A stretch of DNA of 40,315 nt from WO2-35-19 sp964365465 (GCA_964365465.1 CAYIPT010000005.1:1-40315); one strand, 5' to 3'; counted from the first letter of the stretch, positions 14,389 through 22,010 are shown. Made by a program: numbers and translations. Notes: a model not told the origin generated them from the sequence alone.

Positions 14389-15537
14389 CTATACTCTGGC
14401 ACTGGCGAATCTTTGTGGTTGTTCAGCTGCTATGGCTGCGGTTAGAAGCAATTCTTTTATGTCTTCTTGAACCAAATATGCCATCATCTGAAATGTTAAC
14501 CCCGCATCGCGTCTGCCAAATTCTAAACGCTGGTTGCCATTAGCGTCCACATTAATTAAATCGCCGGCTTTAGCTTGTCCGGTGGCAATCAGATTTGACA
14601 ACGGTTGCACCAATAGGCGCTCAATGGCGCGCTTCAGGTGACGAGCGCCGTATCGGGCATCGGCACCTTCGTCTAGAAGAAGTTGCTTTGCCGCCGGAGT
14701 GGCGCTAAAAATAAAGCAATTTCTCGGTAAATTCTGAATTATGCGCCGCTGAACAAAATTCAGTTCAATATCTAGCACCTTTAGCAACTCTTCAGCGCCC
14801 AACGGCCTGAAGACCACAATCTTGTCCAGCCGGTTCATAAATTCCGGCAAGAACTTGCGTCGTGCCGCCTCGATTCCGCTTTTAGCTATGCGACTGCGGA
14901 GCTTATCGTCACCCATCCCGATTTTGGATTGTCCAACTCCGAGTCCAAATTTGGGATTAAGAGATGACTCCATTTCCCGAGCCCCCAAATTGCTCGTCAT
15001 AAAAACCATGGTCTGGCTGAAATCGGTTTGGCGATTATCGCCCAATGTGAGAGTGGCTTTGTCCAGTATCCCTAACAGCAGATTCCAGAGCGCGTCGCTG
15101 GCTTTTTCTATCTCGTCGAACAGAACGAATGAGATTCGCACTCTACTGGTGTGATACATATTCAAAACTCCCTGGGACAGTCGCGGATGGGTTTCGCGGT
15201 GGCCCAGATAACCCGGCGGCGATCCGATTATCTTGGCGATCTCGTGGTCATGTTGGAACTCGGCGCAGTCAATCTTGACGACTGCGCGGGAGGTTTTGAC
15301 CAAGCTTTCTGCGGTAGCTTCTACAATCCTGGTCTTGCCCGACCCGGTCGGTCCCAGGAACAAAAAACTGCCGATAGGACGATCTGGCGCGCACATTCCA
15401 GTACGGTGCATCTGGAAGATATTTACAATTTGCTCTATTGCCTCGTTCTGCCCGACAATCAGTTTGCGGAGATCGGTCTCGAGCGTTCTCGCCTCTCGAC
15501 CGATTTGGCTTGTATCCAACGGAACATCAAGTGCCAT
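14389..15537 (-). CDS. Single-ring Clp-type AAA+ ATPase (ClpB/ClpC D2-like)
   Basis: 382 residues equivalent to one AAA+ module of the second ring of ClpB/ClpC, without an N domain, first ring or M domain. Walker A GPTGSGKT (62-69), aromatic pore loop GYLG (109-112), Walker B LFDEIEK (Asp141, Glu142), sensor 1 TSN (181-183), Arg-finger region FMNRLD, sensor 2 GARHLKR. There is no ClpP-binding IGF-type loop that I can see, so it is probably an unfoldase or disaggregase and not a protease subunit. It is G+C-rich compared with its neighbours and has its own consensus promoter with an inverted repeat over the -10, which suggests heat- or stress-type control. Confidence 0.85.
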   Translation of the reverse strand: MALDVPLDTSQIGREARTLETDLRKLIVGQNEAIEQIVNIFQMHRTGMCAPDRPIGSFLFLGPTGSGKTRIVEATAESLVKTSRAVVKIDCAEFQHDHEIAKIIGSPPGYLGHRETHPRLSQGVLNMYHTSRVRISFVLFDEIEKASDALWNLLLGILDKATLTLGDNRQTDFSQTMVFMTSNLGAREMESSLNPKFGLGVGQSKIGMGDDKLRSRIAKSGIEAARRKFLPEFMNRLDKIVVFRPLGAEELLKVLDIELNFVQRRIIQNLPRNCFIFSATPAAKQLLLDEGADARYGARHLKRAIERLLVQPLSNLIATGQAKAGDLINVDANGNQRLEFGRRDAGLTFQMMAYLVQEDIKELLLTAAIAAEQPQRFASARV

Positions 15538-15576
15538 CCTTTTCCCTTCCTTTCTGTTTAAAAAACTTCCGTATCT

Positions 15577-15604
15577 ATTATGACAAATGTCAAAAATTTG
15601 TCAA
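15577..15604 (-). promoter_or_regulatory. Promoter with operator-like palindrome upstream of the Clp-type ATPase
   Basis: Minus strand: TTGACA (15604-15599), 16-base spacer, CATAAT (15582-15577). An inverted repeat TGACA-AA-TGTCA (15581-15592) overlaps the -10 and spacer. It is a candidate repressor site; it does not match the CIRCE sequence. Confidence 0.65.
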
Positions 15605-15648
15605 GGAAATATTTTTTACAATAATTTTGTCTGTGTTATCATGATTTT

Positions 15649-16092
15649 ATGAAAGTTATCTTAAAACAAGACATAAAAGGAGTGGGGAAAAAATATGAAA
15701 TTAAAAATGTGGCGGATGGGTATGCCAATAACTTTTTGATACCTCAAAAAATGGCTGAATATGCCAGTCCGGAGGCGGCAAAAAGAGCTGAGATTTTGGC
15801 CGCGTCAGACGCGGTTGAAAGAGAGATAAGAGAAAAATTGACAGAGAAACAAATTGAGATGTTAAGGGAGGTAAAAATAGAATTAAAAAAGAAAACCAAC
15901 GAAAAAGGACATCTGTTTGAAAAAATTCATCCGGAGGAAATTTCTCTGGCGCTCAAAGAACAGGCCAAAATAGAAATCAATCCGGAATTTTTAATCATAG
16001 AAAAGCCCATAAAAGAAATAGGGGAGCATACCATCGTTGCTCAGATTGGCAAAAATAGGGGAGAGTTTAAACTACACTTGCTACCTTCTTGA
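15649..16092 (+). CDS. rplI: 50S ribosomal protein bL9
   Basis: 147 residues, the normal length. The N-terminal rRNA-binding domain begins MKVILKQDIKGVGKKYEIKN and includes GYANNFLIP, followed by the long connecting helix (about 45-80) and the C-terminal domain. L9 limits frameshifting and stabilises the ribosome. Some CPR lineages (Microgenomates as I recall) lack L9, so its presence slightly favours a parcubacterial host. Its last 26 bases overlap the 3' end of rpmA on the other strand. Confidence 0.95.
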   Translation: MKVILKQDIKGVGKKYEIKNVADGYANNFLIPQKMAEYASPEAAKRAEILAASDAVEREIREKLTEKQIEMLREVKIELKKKTNEKGHLFEKIHPEEISLALKEQAKIEINPEFLIIEKPIKEIGEHTIVAQIGKNRGEFKLHLLPS

Positions 16093-16339
16093 TTATAGTA
16101 GAACCGTCAAAGTGAACTTTTCTTTTGGAAATCATTTTAACTTTGCCGTTTTTGAGAGCGAAAAGGGTATAGTCCTTGCCCATGCCGACATTCATGCCGG
16201 GCAATATATTAGAGCCCCTCTGGCGCACCAAAATGGAACCCATTGTTGCAGGGCCTCCATCAGAAACTTTAACCCCCAGATACTGAGGACCCGAGTCCCT
16301 TCCATTTTTAGTTGTGCCGGCTGCTTTTTTATGAGCCAT
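16067..16339 (-). CDS. rpmA: 50S ribosomal protein bL27
   Basis: 90 residues starting MAHKKAAGTTKNGRDSGPQY, the conserved bL27 N-terminus that reaches the peptidyl-transferase centre; RQRGSNILPGMNVGMGKDYT follows. I set the start at ATG 16339 rather than nine codons upstream because MAHKK is the family start and a minus-strand TATACT box (16351-16346) sits six bases before it. The gene is separate from rplU, its usual partner, which is not in this window. It overlaps rplI tail to tail. Confidence 0.95.
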   Translation of the reverse strand: MAHKKAAGTTKNGRDSGPQYLGVKVSDGGPATMGSILVRQRGSNILPGMNVGMGKDYTLFALKNGKVKMISKRKVHFDGSTIIKKVASVV

Positions 16340-16345
16340 GTAAAG

Positions 16346-16353
16346 AGTATAAT
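16346..16353. promoter_or_regulatory. Overlapping divergent -10 boxes (rpmA minus, 16369 gene plus)
   Basis: AGTATAAT contains TATAAT on the plus strand (16348-16353) and TATACT on the minus strand (16351-16346). It is the same eight bases as at 9067-9074. Confidence 0.6.
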
Positions 16354-16368
16354 AGATAATAACCAAAA

Positions 16369-16773
16369 ATGCAAGGGAAACTAAACAACTTTCTAAATAG
16401 CAAATATTTTATTCCTGTCGTTATTATTTTAATAGCCATAATAGCTTTTTGTTTGGGCAGGATTTCGGGGTTGCAGGAAAAGAGGGAGCCGGTGAGGGTG
16501 ATAAATAACTCACCCCCAATTTCTGTAAATAACCCCCTTAATCCCCCTTACGTTAAAGGGGAGGCCGAAAAAGAAAATCTCGGAGAAGTAAAAGGGGTTT
16601 CAACAAGTTCCTCTGGGTCTGTGGTGGCGTCAAAAAATGGAACCAAATACCACTATCCGTGGTGCGCCGGAGCCAAGCAAATTTCTCAAAAAAATCTAAT
16701 CTCGTTTAATTCTATTGAAGAGGCCCAAAAAGCCGGATATAGCCCGGCGAGCAATTGCAAGGGGTTGAAGTAA
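16369..16773 (+). CDS. Membrane-anchored protein with an Ada-like Cys/His C-terminal domain
   Basis: 134 residues: one N-terminal transmembrane helix (YFIPVVIILIAIIAFCLGR), a low-complexity linker, then VASKNGTKYHYPWCAGAKQI and NSIEEAQKAGYSPASNCKGL. That last part matches the small domain related to the Ada zinc-binding module (KYHxPxC ... GYxPxxxC), often attached to surface nucleases or membrane proteins. The linker contains NPLNPPYVKGEAEKENLGE, which is encoded by a palindromic repeat (16537-16565) and is not part of the domain. The gene is divergent from rpmA, 30 bases from its ATG. Role unknown; probably a short exterior metal- or DNA-binding protein. Confidence 0.65.
   Translation: MQGKLNNFLNSKYFIPVVIILIAIIAFCLGRISGLQEKREPVRVINNSPPISVNNPLNPPYVKGEAEKENLGEVKGVSTSSSGSVVASKNGTKYHYPWCAGAKQISQKNLISFNSIEEAQKAGYSPASNCKGLK
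16531..16566. repeat. Palindromic C-run/G-run element inside the 16369 gene
   Basis: CCCCCTTAAT is followed by CCCCCTTACGTTAAAGGGG (stem CCCCTT/AAGGGG with a six-base loop, 16544-16561), then AGGCC. It is translated as NPLNPPYVKGEA, a peptide I recall from dispersed palindromes in several bacteria. The AGGGGAGGCC part (16557-16566) also matches half of the local REP. Confidence 0.6.
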
Positions 16774-16775
16774 AA

Positions 16776-16813
16776 TTATAAAAATAGAAAACCGCGACTG
16801 GGGTGTGTCGCGG
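16776..16813 (-). terminator. Intrinsic terminator of the ncRNA candidate
   Basis: A 7-bp G+C-rich stem (CCGCGAC/GTCGCGG) with an eight-base loop is followed on the minus strand by TTTTCTATTTTTAT. Confidence 0.75.
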
Positions 16814-16946
16814 TCGGTCGAGAGTACCTTCTATTTTTTTGGACTCCCCATCCCCAAGAAGAACCTCGGGGCTTTTGACGATCGCACCAGCGCTGACTGA
16901 GCATGCCGCCGTTTTTAAACCGCCGAAGGGACTCTCTGTCTAGACT
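16782..16946 (-). ncRNA. Structured non-coding RNA candidate (about 165 nt)
   Basis: Lies on the minus strand in the 305-base gap between 16773 and 17079. It has its own consensus promoter (TTGACA/TATACT, 16980-16953) and ends in a terminator hairpin CCGCGAC/GTCGCGG (16813-16792) followed by TTTTCTATTTTT. Inside are a closing helix GAGAGT/ACTCTC (16936-16931 with 16825-16820) and a hairpin CTCGGGG/CCCCAAG region (16871-16865 with 16858-16852, one G-U pair). G+C is far above the surroundings. Size and a long-range closing stem would suit a 6S-like RNA, but I cannot assign a family. A 42-codon reading frame inside runs through the terminator stem and looks accidental. Confidence 0.6.
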
Positions 16947-16952
16947 GCTGAT

Positions 16953-16980
16953 AGTATATCAAACCCACAGAATTTGTCAA
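16953..16980 (-). promoter_or_regulatory. Consensus promoter of the ncRNA candidate
   Basis: Minus strand: TTGACA (16980-16975), 16-base spacer, TATACT (16958-16953). The start is expected near 16946. Confidence 0.75.
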
Positions 16981-17078
16981 GTATTTTTTCATTTTCTTCT
17001 TTAATTTGTCAAAATATGGCTTAAAATAAAGATATTACGGAAGGTGTTTTTAATTTTGCATGTGTTATCATTAAGTAA

Positions 17079-18356
17079 ATGGAGAAGCAAAAGAAAAAAA
17101 TTGACGATTTTTTGATTTCAGTCAAACTGGGATTTTTCTTGGCTTTGAGGCAAGTGAGGCATTCCAATAAAGCGACTACGGCGCTCATTATTTTTGTCAT
17201 GACGCTCACTTTTTTGAACTTGGTAGTGGTAAGGGGAGTGTTGGTCGGGCTTATTGAAGGTGTGGTGAATGTCCAAAAGGAGGCCTATATAGGCGATCTA
17301 TTTTTATCAACACCCCAAAAAAAAGATTACATTGAAAACAGCCCAAATATTATTTCAGTTATAGAAAATTTGCCCTGGATTGCTTCTTACACCAGCCGTT
17401 ACACCAAGGGCGGAGTTGCAGAGGGCACTTATAAGGAAAGAATAAACTACACGGAAAAGGCCAACGAAGCGAACGCCACTATTGCCGGCATAGATCCGGA
17501 AAAAGAAGATGCCACCAACCATATTTCAAGAAAAATAATCAAAGGGCAATATCTGACCAAAGACGACACCGAATCGGTTGTGCTTGGCGCTTATCTTTTA
17601 AAAGAATACTTTCCGGTTGAATCGGTCGCTTTCAGCACTCTAAGCGGTGTTGATGTCGGCTCAAAAGTAAGGATAACCGTGGCGGGCAACACGAAAGAAT
17701 TTACGGTAAAGGGTATCGTCAAAACCAAAGTTGACGAAGTGGACATGAGGGTTCTTATGCTTGATACTACGCTCCGCAACCTTATCGGACGCACCGATTA
17801 TAATGTGAACGAAATTTCCATCATTGTTAAACCCGGAACCAACCCCTTAATTGTGAAGGACGCTCTGATTAAAAACGGGGCTGGAGCGACAGCCAAGGTC
17901 CAAACATTTGAAGAAGGCATGCCGAAATTCGTCACCGATATGAAGAATACTTTTGCTTTGCTTGGCAACATTGTCGGCTCCATTGGTTTGGTGGTCGCTT
18001 CCATCACTATTTTTATTGTCATTTTTGTCAATGCCATTACCCGCAGAAAATTTATCGGCATTTTGAAAGGCATTGGCATAAGCTCCCGGGCCATTGAAAT
18101 CGCTTATGTTTTCCAATCCCTTTTTTATGCCACCCTGGGCATCGGGGTGGGGCTTTTAATTCTTTACGGATTTTTGGTGCCCTTTATCGCCGCTCACCCG
18201 ATTAAATTCCCGTTCAGCGACGGCATTTTAGTAGCTGAAGCATCGGCCACTTTTCTGCGGGTTTTTCTTCTGATGCTGGCAACCATTATTGCCGGATTTA
18301 TTCCGGCCCGCATTGTGGTTAAGAGAAATACGTTGGATTCCATACTTGGCAGATGA
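17079..18356 (+). CDS. MacB/LolC-type ABC transporter permease (FtsX-like)
   Basis: 425 residues. A cytoplasmic N-terminus and first transmembrane helix (about 33-55, TTALIIFVMTLTFLNLVVV) are followed by a large exterior MacB-type domain (60-285) and three C-terminal helices of the FtsX fold (about 290-325, 345-375, 395-415), ending VKRNTLDSILGR. These permeases work as mechanotransmitters, pulling lipoproteins, peptides or toxins out of the membrane with an ATPase and a MacA adaptor. Both partners follow at 19074 and 19816, but separated from it by an inserted 0.7-kb segment. A TATCAT box lies upstream of ATG 17079. Confidence 0.88.
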   Translation: MEKQKKKIDDFLISVKLGFFLALRQVRHSNKATTALIIFVMTLTFLNLVVVRGVLVGLIEGVVNVQKEAYIGDLFLSTPQKKDYIENSPNIISVIENLPWIASYTSRYTKGGVAEGTYKERINYTEKANEANATIAGIDPEKEDATNHISRKIIKGQYLTKDDTESVVLGAYLLKEYFPVESVAFSTLSGVDVGSKVRITVAGNTKEFTVKGIVKTKVDEVDMRVLMLDTTLRNLIGRTDYNVNEISIIVKPGTNPLIVKDALIKNGAGATAKVQTFEEGMPKFVTDMKNTFALLGNIVGSIGLVVASITIFIVIFVNAITRRKFIGILKGIGISSRAIEIAYVFQSLFYATLGIGVGLLILYGFLVPFIAAHPIKFPFSDGILVAEASATFLRVFLLMLATIIAGFIPARIVVKRNTLDSILGR

Positions 18357-18363
18357 TGCGGCT

Positions 18364-18391
18364 ATACGAAAACCATGCGAAAGCTACAAAA
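18364..18391 (+). repeat. CGAAA repeat, copy A
   Basis: ATACGAAAACCATGCGAAAG and eight following bases. It matches 19768-19795 in direct orientation with three differences over 28 bases, and 19023-19063 in inverted form. It lies at the point where the ABC operon is interrupted. Confidence 0.7.
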
Positions 18392-18438
18392 TGATAACGA
18401 AAATAATACGAAAAAATTAAGAGTGTTAATATTTATAT

Positions 18439-18600
18439 ATGAAAGATAATAATTACGATTGGGAACATAAAAAACATTTAGCCCCAAAGCTAGCATTAAT
18501 AATATCTTTTACTATTATTATTTTGGCAATTATCTGGACGATTTTTAAGCTGATAACAGGAAATTATGTTTCAGCTACTCTGTGGCCAGCTGGTTTATAA
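18439..18600 (+). CDS. 53-residue single-pass membrane protein
   Basis: Begins MKDNNYDWEHKKHLAPKLAL, then a hydrophobic helix (IISFTIIILAIIWTIFKLI), and ends ATLWPAGL. ATG 18439 follows A/T-rich sequence with TAATAT, in the leaderless style of this genome. It lies between the first CGAAA repeat and the GxxExxY gene, so it may belong to the inserted segment. I do not recognise the family. Confidence 0.5.
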   Translation: MKDNNYDWEHKKHLAPKLALIISFTIIILAIIWTIFKLITGNYVSATLWPAGL

Positions 18601-18634
18601 GAATGATTTGGTAATAACGAGAAATAAAAATTAT

Positions 18635-19033
18635 ATGGAAAATAGAAACAATAAATCAGTTAGCAAAAAAGTTATCTATCCAGAACTTTCGTATTTGATA
18701 AACGGGATTTTGTTTGAAGTAAAAAAAGAACTTGGAGATTATGCCAGAGAAAAACAATACGGTGATTTGGTCGAGAAAAAATTAAAAGAAAAAGAAATTG
18801 CTTATCAAAGAGAAGTTGCAGTAGGGAATACTGGTAACATTCTTGATTTTCTCGTTGATAATAAAATTATTTTGGAACTTAAAGCGATGAGAATAATGAC
18901 CTCCGATAATTACAGACAGATACAAAATTATTTACAGCAAACCGGAGCAAAACTTGGTATATTAGCGAACTTCAGGCAAAAATTTTTAAGACCTGATAGA
19001 ATTATTCGTGTTGATTCGTTAAAATTTTCGTAG
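18635..19033 (+). CDS. GxxExxY protein (PD-(D/E)XK nuclease-like)
   Basis: 132 residues from ATG 18635. The order YPELSYLINGILFEVKKELG, AREKQYGDLVEKKLKE, YQREVAV, ILDFLVDNKIILELKAM, NYRQIQNYLQQTGAKLGILANF is that of the GxxExxY family, whose DF(x)nIILELKA core resembles a PD-(D/E)XK nuclease (Asp and Glu-x-Lys). Its biological role is not established. An upstream in-frame ATG (18566) lies inside the preceding small gene and was rejected. It breaks the ABC operon between permease and ATPase, and is bracketed by CGAAA repeats, so it looks like an insertion. Codons are A/T-rich. Confidence 0.8.
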   Translation: MENRNNKSVSKKVIYPELSYLINGILFEVKKELGDYAREKQYGDLVEKKLKEKEIAYQREVAVGNTGNILDFLVDNKIILELKAMRIMTSDNYRQIQNYLQQTGAKLGILANFRQKFLRPDRIIRVDSLKFS

Positions 19034-19063
19034 CCTTTCGTAATTTTCGAATGGTTTTCGTAT
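19023..19063 (-). repeat. CGAAA repeat, copy B (inverted)
   Basis: On the minus strand it reads ATACGAAAACCATTCGAAAA then TTACGAAAGG and CTACGAAAATT. It overlaps the end of the GxxExxY gene and reaches to 11 bases before the ATPase ATG. It is inverted relative to copies A and C. Confidence 0.7.
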
Positions 19064-19073
19064 CTCCATATAT

Positions 19074-19763
19074 ATGTTTATAGAAGTAAAAAATTTAACA
19101 AAATCTTTCAAAACTGGAGATAAAGAGCTGGTGGTATTAAACAATATTTCTTTTTCAATAAATGAAAGGGATTTCTTTTCTATCACTGGCCGGTCCGGCT
19201 CGGGCAAATCAACCTTGCTTTATCAGATGGGACTTTTGGATCACCCTAATTCCGGAGAGATAATGATAGATGGCGTCAATGTCACGGCTCTTTCTCACGA
19301 TGGCCGGACAAAATTTCGCTTAAAAGAATTGGGGTATGTTTTTCAGGATTATGCTTTGGTGCCGGAACTTTCGGCCATAGAAAATACCGTCATACCTCTT
19401 TTGATGCAGGGCCTTGAGAGGAGAGAGGCCTACCAAAAAGCGGAAAACGCTCTGCAAAAAATAGGCATGGGTGAGCGGCTCCACAATCTGCCAAATCAGC
19501 TTTCCGGCGGGGAACAGCAAAGGGTCTCTATTGCCAGAGCCATTGCCCACGATCCCAAAATAATTTTTGCCGATGAGCCGACAGCCAATCTTGATTCGGA
19601 AACAGCCGATAATGTTATGAAGGCCTTCTTGGAACTTAATGATCATGGTCAAACCATACTGATGGTTACTCACGAACCGGAATATGTGAAATTGACCCAG
19701 AGGACGATTAAGCTTGGCGATGGAAAAATAATGGCTGACGGCAAACCTGAAAATGTGGTATAA
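19074..19763 (+). CDS. MacB/LolD-type ABC transporter ATPase
   Basis: 229 residues with all ABC motifs: Walker A GRSGSGKST (39-47), Q-loop Gln91, signature LSGGEQQR (143-150), Walker B IIFADEPT (163-170), H-loop THEPE. It powers the FtsX-type permease at 17079 and the adaptor at 19816. It begins 40 bases after the GxxExxY stop; an ATATATAT tract lies before the ATG. Its stop codon is part of a TGGTATAAT promoter for the adaptor gene. Confidence 0.93.
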   Translation: MFIEVKNLTKSFKTGDKELVVLNNISFSINERDFFSITGRSGSGKSTLLYQMGLLDHPNSGEIMIDGVNVTALSHDGRTKFRLKELGYVFQDYALVPELSAIENTVIPLLMQGLERREAYQKAENALQKIGMGERLHNLPNQLSGGEQQRVSIARAIAHDPKIIFADEPTANLDSETADNVMKAFLELNDHGQTILMVTHEPEYVKLTQRTIKLGDGKIMADGKPENVV

Positions 19764-19764
19764 T
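19759..19764 (+). promoter_or_regulatory. -10 box of the adaptor gene
   Basis: TATAAT with TGG in front (TGGTATAAT); the TAA is the stop codon of the ATPase gene. The start codon at 19816 would have a leader of about 45 bases, mostly CGAAA repeat copy C. Confidence 0.5.
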
Positions 19765-19767
19765 ATT

Positions 19768-19796
19768 ATACGAAAATTATGCGAAAGCTACGAAAA
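19768..19796 (+). repeat. CGAAA repeat, copy C
   Basis: ATACGAAAATTATGCGAAAG plus CTACGAAAA. Direct copy of 18364-18391. Further CGAAA units follow up to about 19808. Confidence 0.7.
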
Positions 19797-19815
19797 GCCA
19801 CGAAAATTTAAAAAA

Positions 19816-21261
19816 ATGAAGAAATATTTTTCAAAAAAAGTTTTGATTATAATAGCCGTGGTAGCGGTTATTTTGGTTGTTATTATTATAAAAATAAATG
19901 GTGGAAACGGAAAGCAGATAACAAATGTTATACGAGCCGATATTGTTCAAGAAGTAGCGGCTACCGGCAAGGTTAAACCAAACCAGAGCGTTAATTTGGG
20001 TTTTGATAAATCCGGCCGTGTGGGGGCTGTTTATGCTTCGGTGGGGGATGTAGTTAAAAGGGGTCAGATTTTCGCTTCTCTTGAGTTGGATGAGATCTCG
20101 GCTGATTTAATCAAAGCCAAGGCCTCGCTTTTGGAAGAAAACATAAAATTAAGAGAAATAAAAAACACGGCTCCTATTTCTTACAATGACGCTTATAAAA
20201 ATCTGGATACTGCCATCAAAGAAGGATTTATTTATGCCGATAATGCGATCAGAAATAAGACCGATCAATTTTTCAAAAATGTTCCAGATAATCCTCAATT
20301 TGAAATTTCCATAACTTCCGGCAATTTTGTCCATTATTTTAATGTTCCGATTGAGGTTGCAATAGATATAAATAATAACAGAAGAAAGGTGGAGGATATT
20401 TTAATCGGCTGGAAAAAAACCACCACTATCGACCAGGCCATAACCAACCTCAATGCCATTTCTGTATTTTTGGATAAAATGGCCGGGGCGGTCAATACTT
20501 TCACTTCGGCTGATTATGCCTATGATACAACTGTCAATAATTATAAGACGGCTATTTCGGGAGCCAGAAGCGATGTTTCCGGGGCCATTTCAGCCATAGT
20601 GGCTGCCAAGGATAAATTAAACACTGCGCCGACTTTGGGACAGAGTGGGGAGTTTGAAAGCGTGCTGACTCAAGGGGCCATAGTTTCTCAAGCGGAGGCC
20701 ACTGTTTCTTCTTTGGAAGCGACTCTGGCTAAATCAATTATTAGGGCGCCATTTGATGGAGTTATCACTTTACAAGACGCCAAAGTGGCTGGCGCGGTCT
20801 CTGCCGGCGCCACTCTGGTGTCAATGATGAACCAGAATGAAATGTACATTGAGGCCAATATTTCCGAAATTCATATAAGCAAAATAGCCGTGGGCAATCC
20901 GGTAAGCGTGACTCTCGATGCTTTTCCGGACGAAATATTTTCGGGCGAGATTTCTTATATAGAGCCCGGAGATGTTATTATTGACGGAATAGTAAACTAT
21001 AAAATCAGAACGGCCTTGAATAATTCCGATGCCAGAATTAAAAGCGGCTTAACCGCCAATCTTAAAATTCAAACCGCTAAGAAGGGAAGTGTCTTAACCG
21101 TGCCGTTTTATGCGGTTTTGAAAGAAGGAGACCAAAATTTTGTCAATAAAATAGTCGGAAAAAAGGCGCAAAAAATTCCCGTTTCCCTGGGCCTTTCCGG
21201 CAACAATGGCTTGGTTGAAATTTTGGGCGGCTTGGGAGAAGGGGATATGGTGGAGTTTTAA
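19816..21261 (+). CDS. MacA/HlyD-type membrane fusion protein
   Basis: 481 residues from ATG 19816 (MKKYFSKKVLIIIAVVAVIL), a start chosen because it gives a clean signal anchor and lies after the promoter and repeat; an in-frame ATG at 19753 is inside the ATPase gene. Domains: TM anchor, lipoyl/barrel half (AATGKVKPNQSVNLGFDKSG, VGDVVKRGQIFASL), a long helical hairpin (about 110-310), the second lipoyl half (KSIIRAPFDGVITLQDAKVA), beta-barrel and membrane-proximal domain. It is the periplasmic-side adaptor of the MacB-type exporter. In a presumed monoderm CPR cell it probably caps the permease and does not link to an outer-membrane channel. Confidence 0.9.
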   Translation: MKKYFSKKVLIIIAVVAVILVVIIIKINGGNGKQITNVIRADIVQEVAATGKVKPNQSVNLGFDKSGRVGAVYASVGDVVKRGQIFASLELDEISADLIKAKASLLEENIKLREIKNTAPISYNDAYKNLDTAIKEGFIYADNAIRNKTDQFFKNVPDNPQFEISITSGNFVHYFNVPIEVAIDINNNRRKVEDILIGWKKTTTIDQAITNLNAISVFLDKMAGAVNTFTSADYAYDTTVNNYKTAISGARSDVSGAISAIVAAKDKLNTAPTLGQSGEFESVLTQGAIVSQAEATVSSLEATLAKSIIRAPFDGVITLQDAKVAGAVSAGATLVSMMNQNEMYIEANISEIHISKIAVGNPVSVTLDAFPDEIFSGEISYIEPGDVIIDGIVNYKIRTALNNSDARIKSGLTANLKIQTAKKGSVLTVPFYAVLKEGDQNFVNKIVGKKAQKIPVSLGLSGNNGLVEILGGLGEGDMVEF

Positions 21262-21276
21262 TAATAAATTAAAAAT

Positions 21277-21939
21277 ATGTTTTGGGAAAAATATGGAATA
21301 GAAAAAAGCATTTTAATAGGAGCTGTTTTGATATCATTGAGCATCTGCTGGAGCGCTGGAAAAATATCCTGGCCCGGAAATGAACTAATCGAAACCAAGC
21401 CGGCTGAAACCAAAACAGCTGAAAGAAAAGATGCGCCCAAAATAGGCAATGGCAAAGTGGAAATTGTGGAATTTGCCGATTTCCAATGTTTCTTTTGCCA
21501 GAAATTTTTTAGCGAGGCCTACAAGGAAATAAAATCAAAATATATAGATACGGGAAAAATTACTCTTACCTTTAGGCATTTTCCCATTCCTTCCCATCAA
21601 AATGCCCAAAAAGCGGCCGAGGCGGCTGAATGCGCCGGCAAACAAGGAAAGTTCGGAGCTTATCACGATGTTCTTTTTGCCAACGGCAAACCGGATGGCG
21701 CCGGACTTGCGGTTTCGGATTTGAAAAAATATGCTAAAAATTTGGGTTTGGATGAGGGTGGATTCAATAAGTGTCTGGACAATGGAGAGACCGTTGCTCT
21801 TGTGCAAAAAGATTTAACCGATGGACAAAAAATGGGAGTAAGCGGCACACCCACATTTTTTATAGGTGGGGAAAAAATAGTCGGAGCGCAACCTTTCAGC
21901 GTTTTTGAACAAAAAATAGAAAATATCTTAAAAAAATAG
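21277..21939 (+). CDS. DsbA-family thioredoxin-fold protein, membrane anchored
   Basis: 220 residues. An N-terminal signal anchor (10-27) and charged linker are followed by a DsbA-type domain (COG1651 style): VEIVEFADFQCFFCQKFF with the CxxC active site Cys71-Phe-Phe-Cys74, a helical insertion (AECAGKQGKFGAYHDVLF) and the cis-Pro loop GTPTFF. It probably makes or isomerises disulphides in exported proteins. It follows the ABC adaptor by 15 bases and is probably in the same operon. Confidence 0.9.
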   Translation: MFWEKYGIEKSILIGAVLISLSICWSAGKISWPGNELIETKPAETKTAERKDAPKIGNGKVEIVEFADFQCFFCQKFFSEAYKEIKSKYIDTGKITLTFRHFPIPSHQNAQKAAEAAECAGKQGKFGAYHDVLFANGKPDGAGLAVSDLKKYAKNLGLDEGGFNKCLDNGETVALVQKDLTDGQKMGVSGTPTFFIGGEKIVGAQPFSVFEQKIENILKK

Positions 21940-21974
21940 GAAAAAAGACCTCAAAATTTGACCACATTTTGCCA

Positions 21975-22003
21975 TTGACAGCAAGACCAAAAAATGCTAT
22001 ACT
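21975..22003 (+). promoter_or_regulatory. Consensus promoter of the lysozyme-like gene
   Basis: TTGACA (21975-21980), 17-base spacer, TATACT (21998-22003) with TGC in front. It is one of the strongest matches in the window. The start is predicted near 22010. Confidence 0.8.
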
Positions 22004-22010
22004 TTAAACA

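Noticed and set aside
16790..16900. A 42-residue protein on the minus strand within the ncRNA candidate
   Set aside because: Its frame runs through the terminator stem and into the T-run; composition is odd (Arg, Trp, Ser) and there is no ribosome-binding site. The structure signals fit an RNA better.
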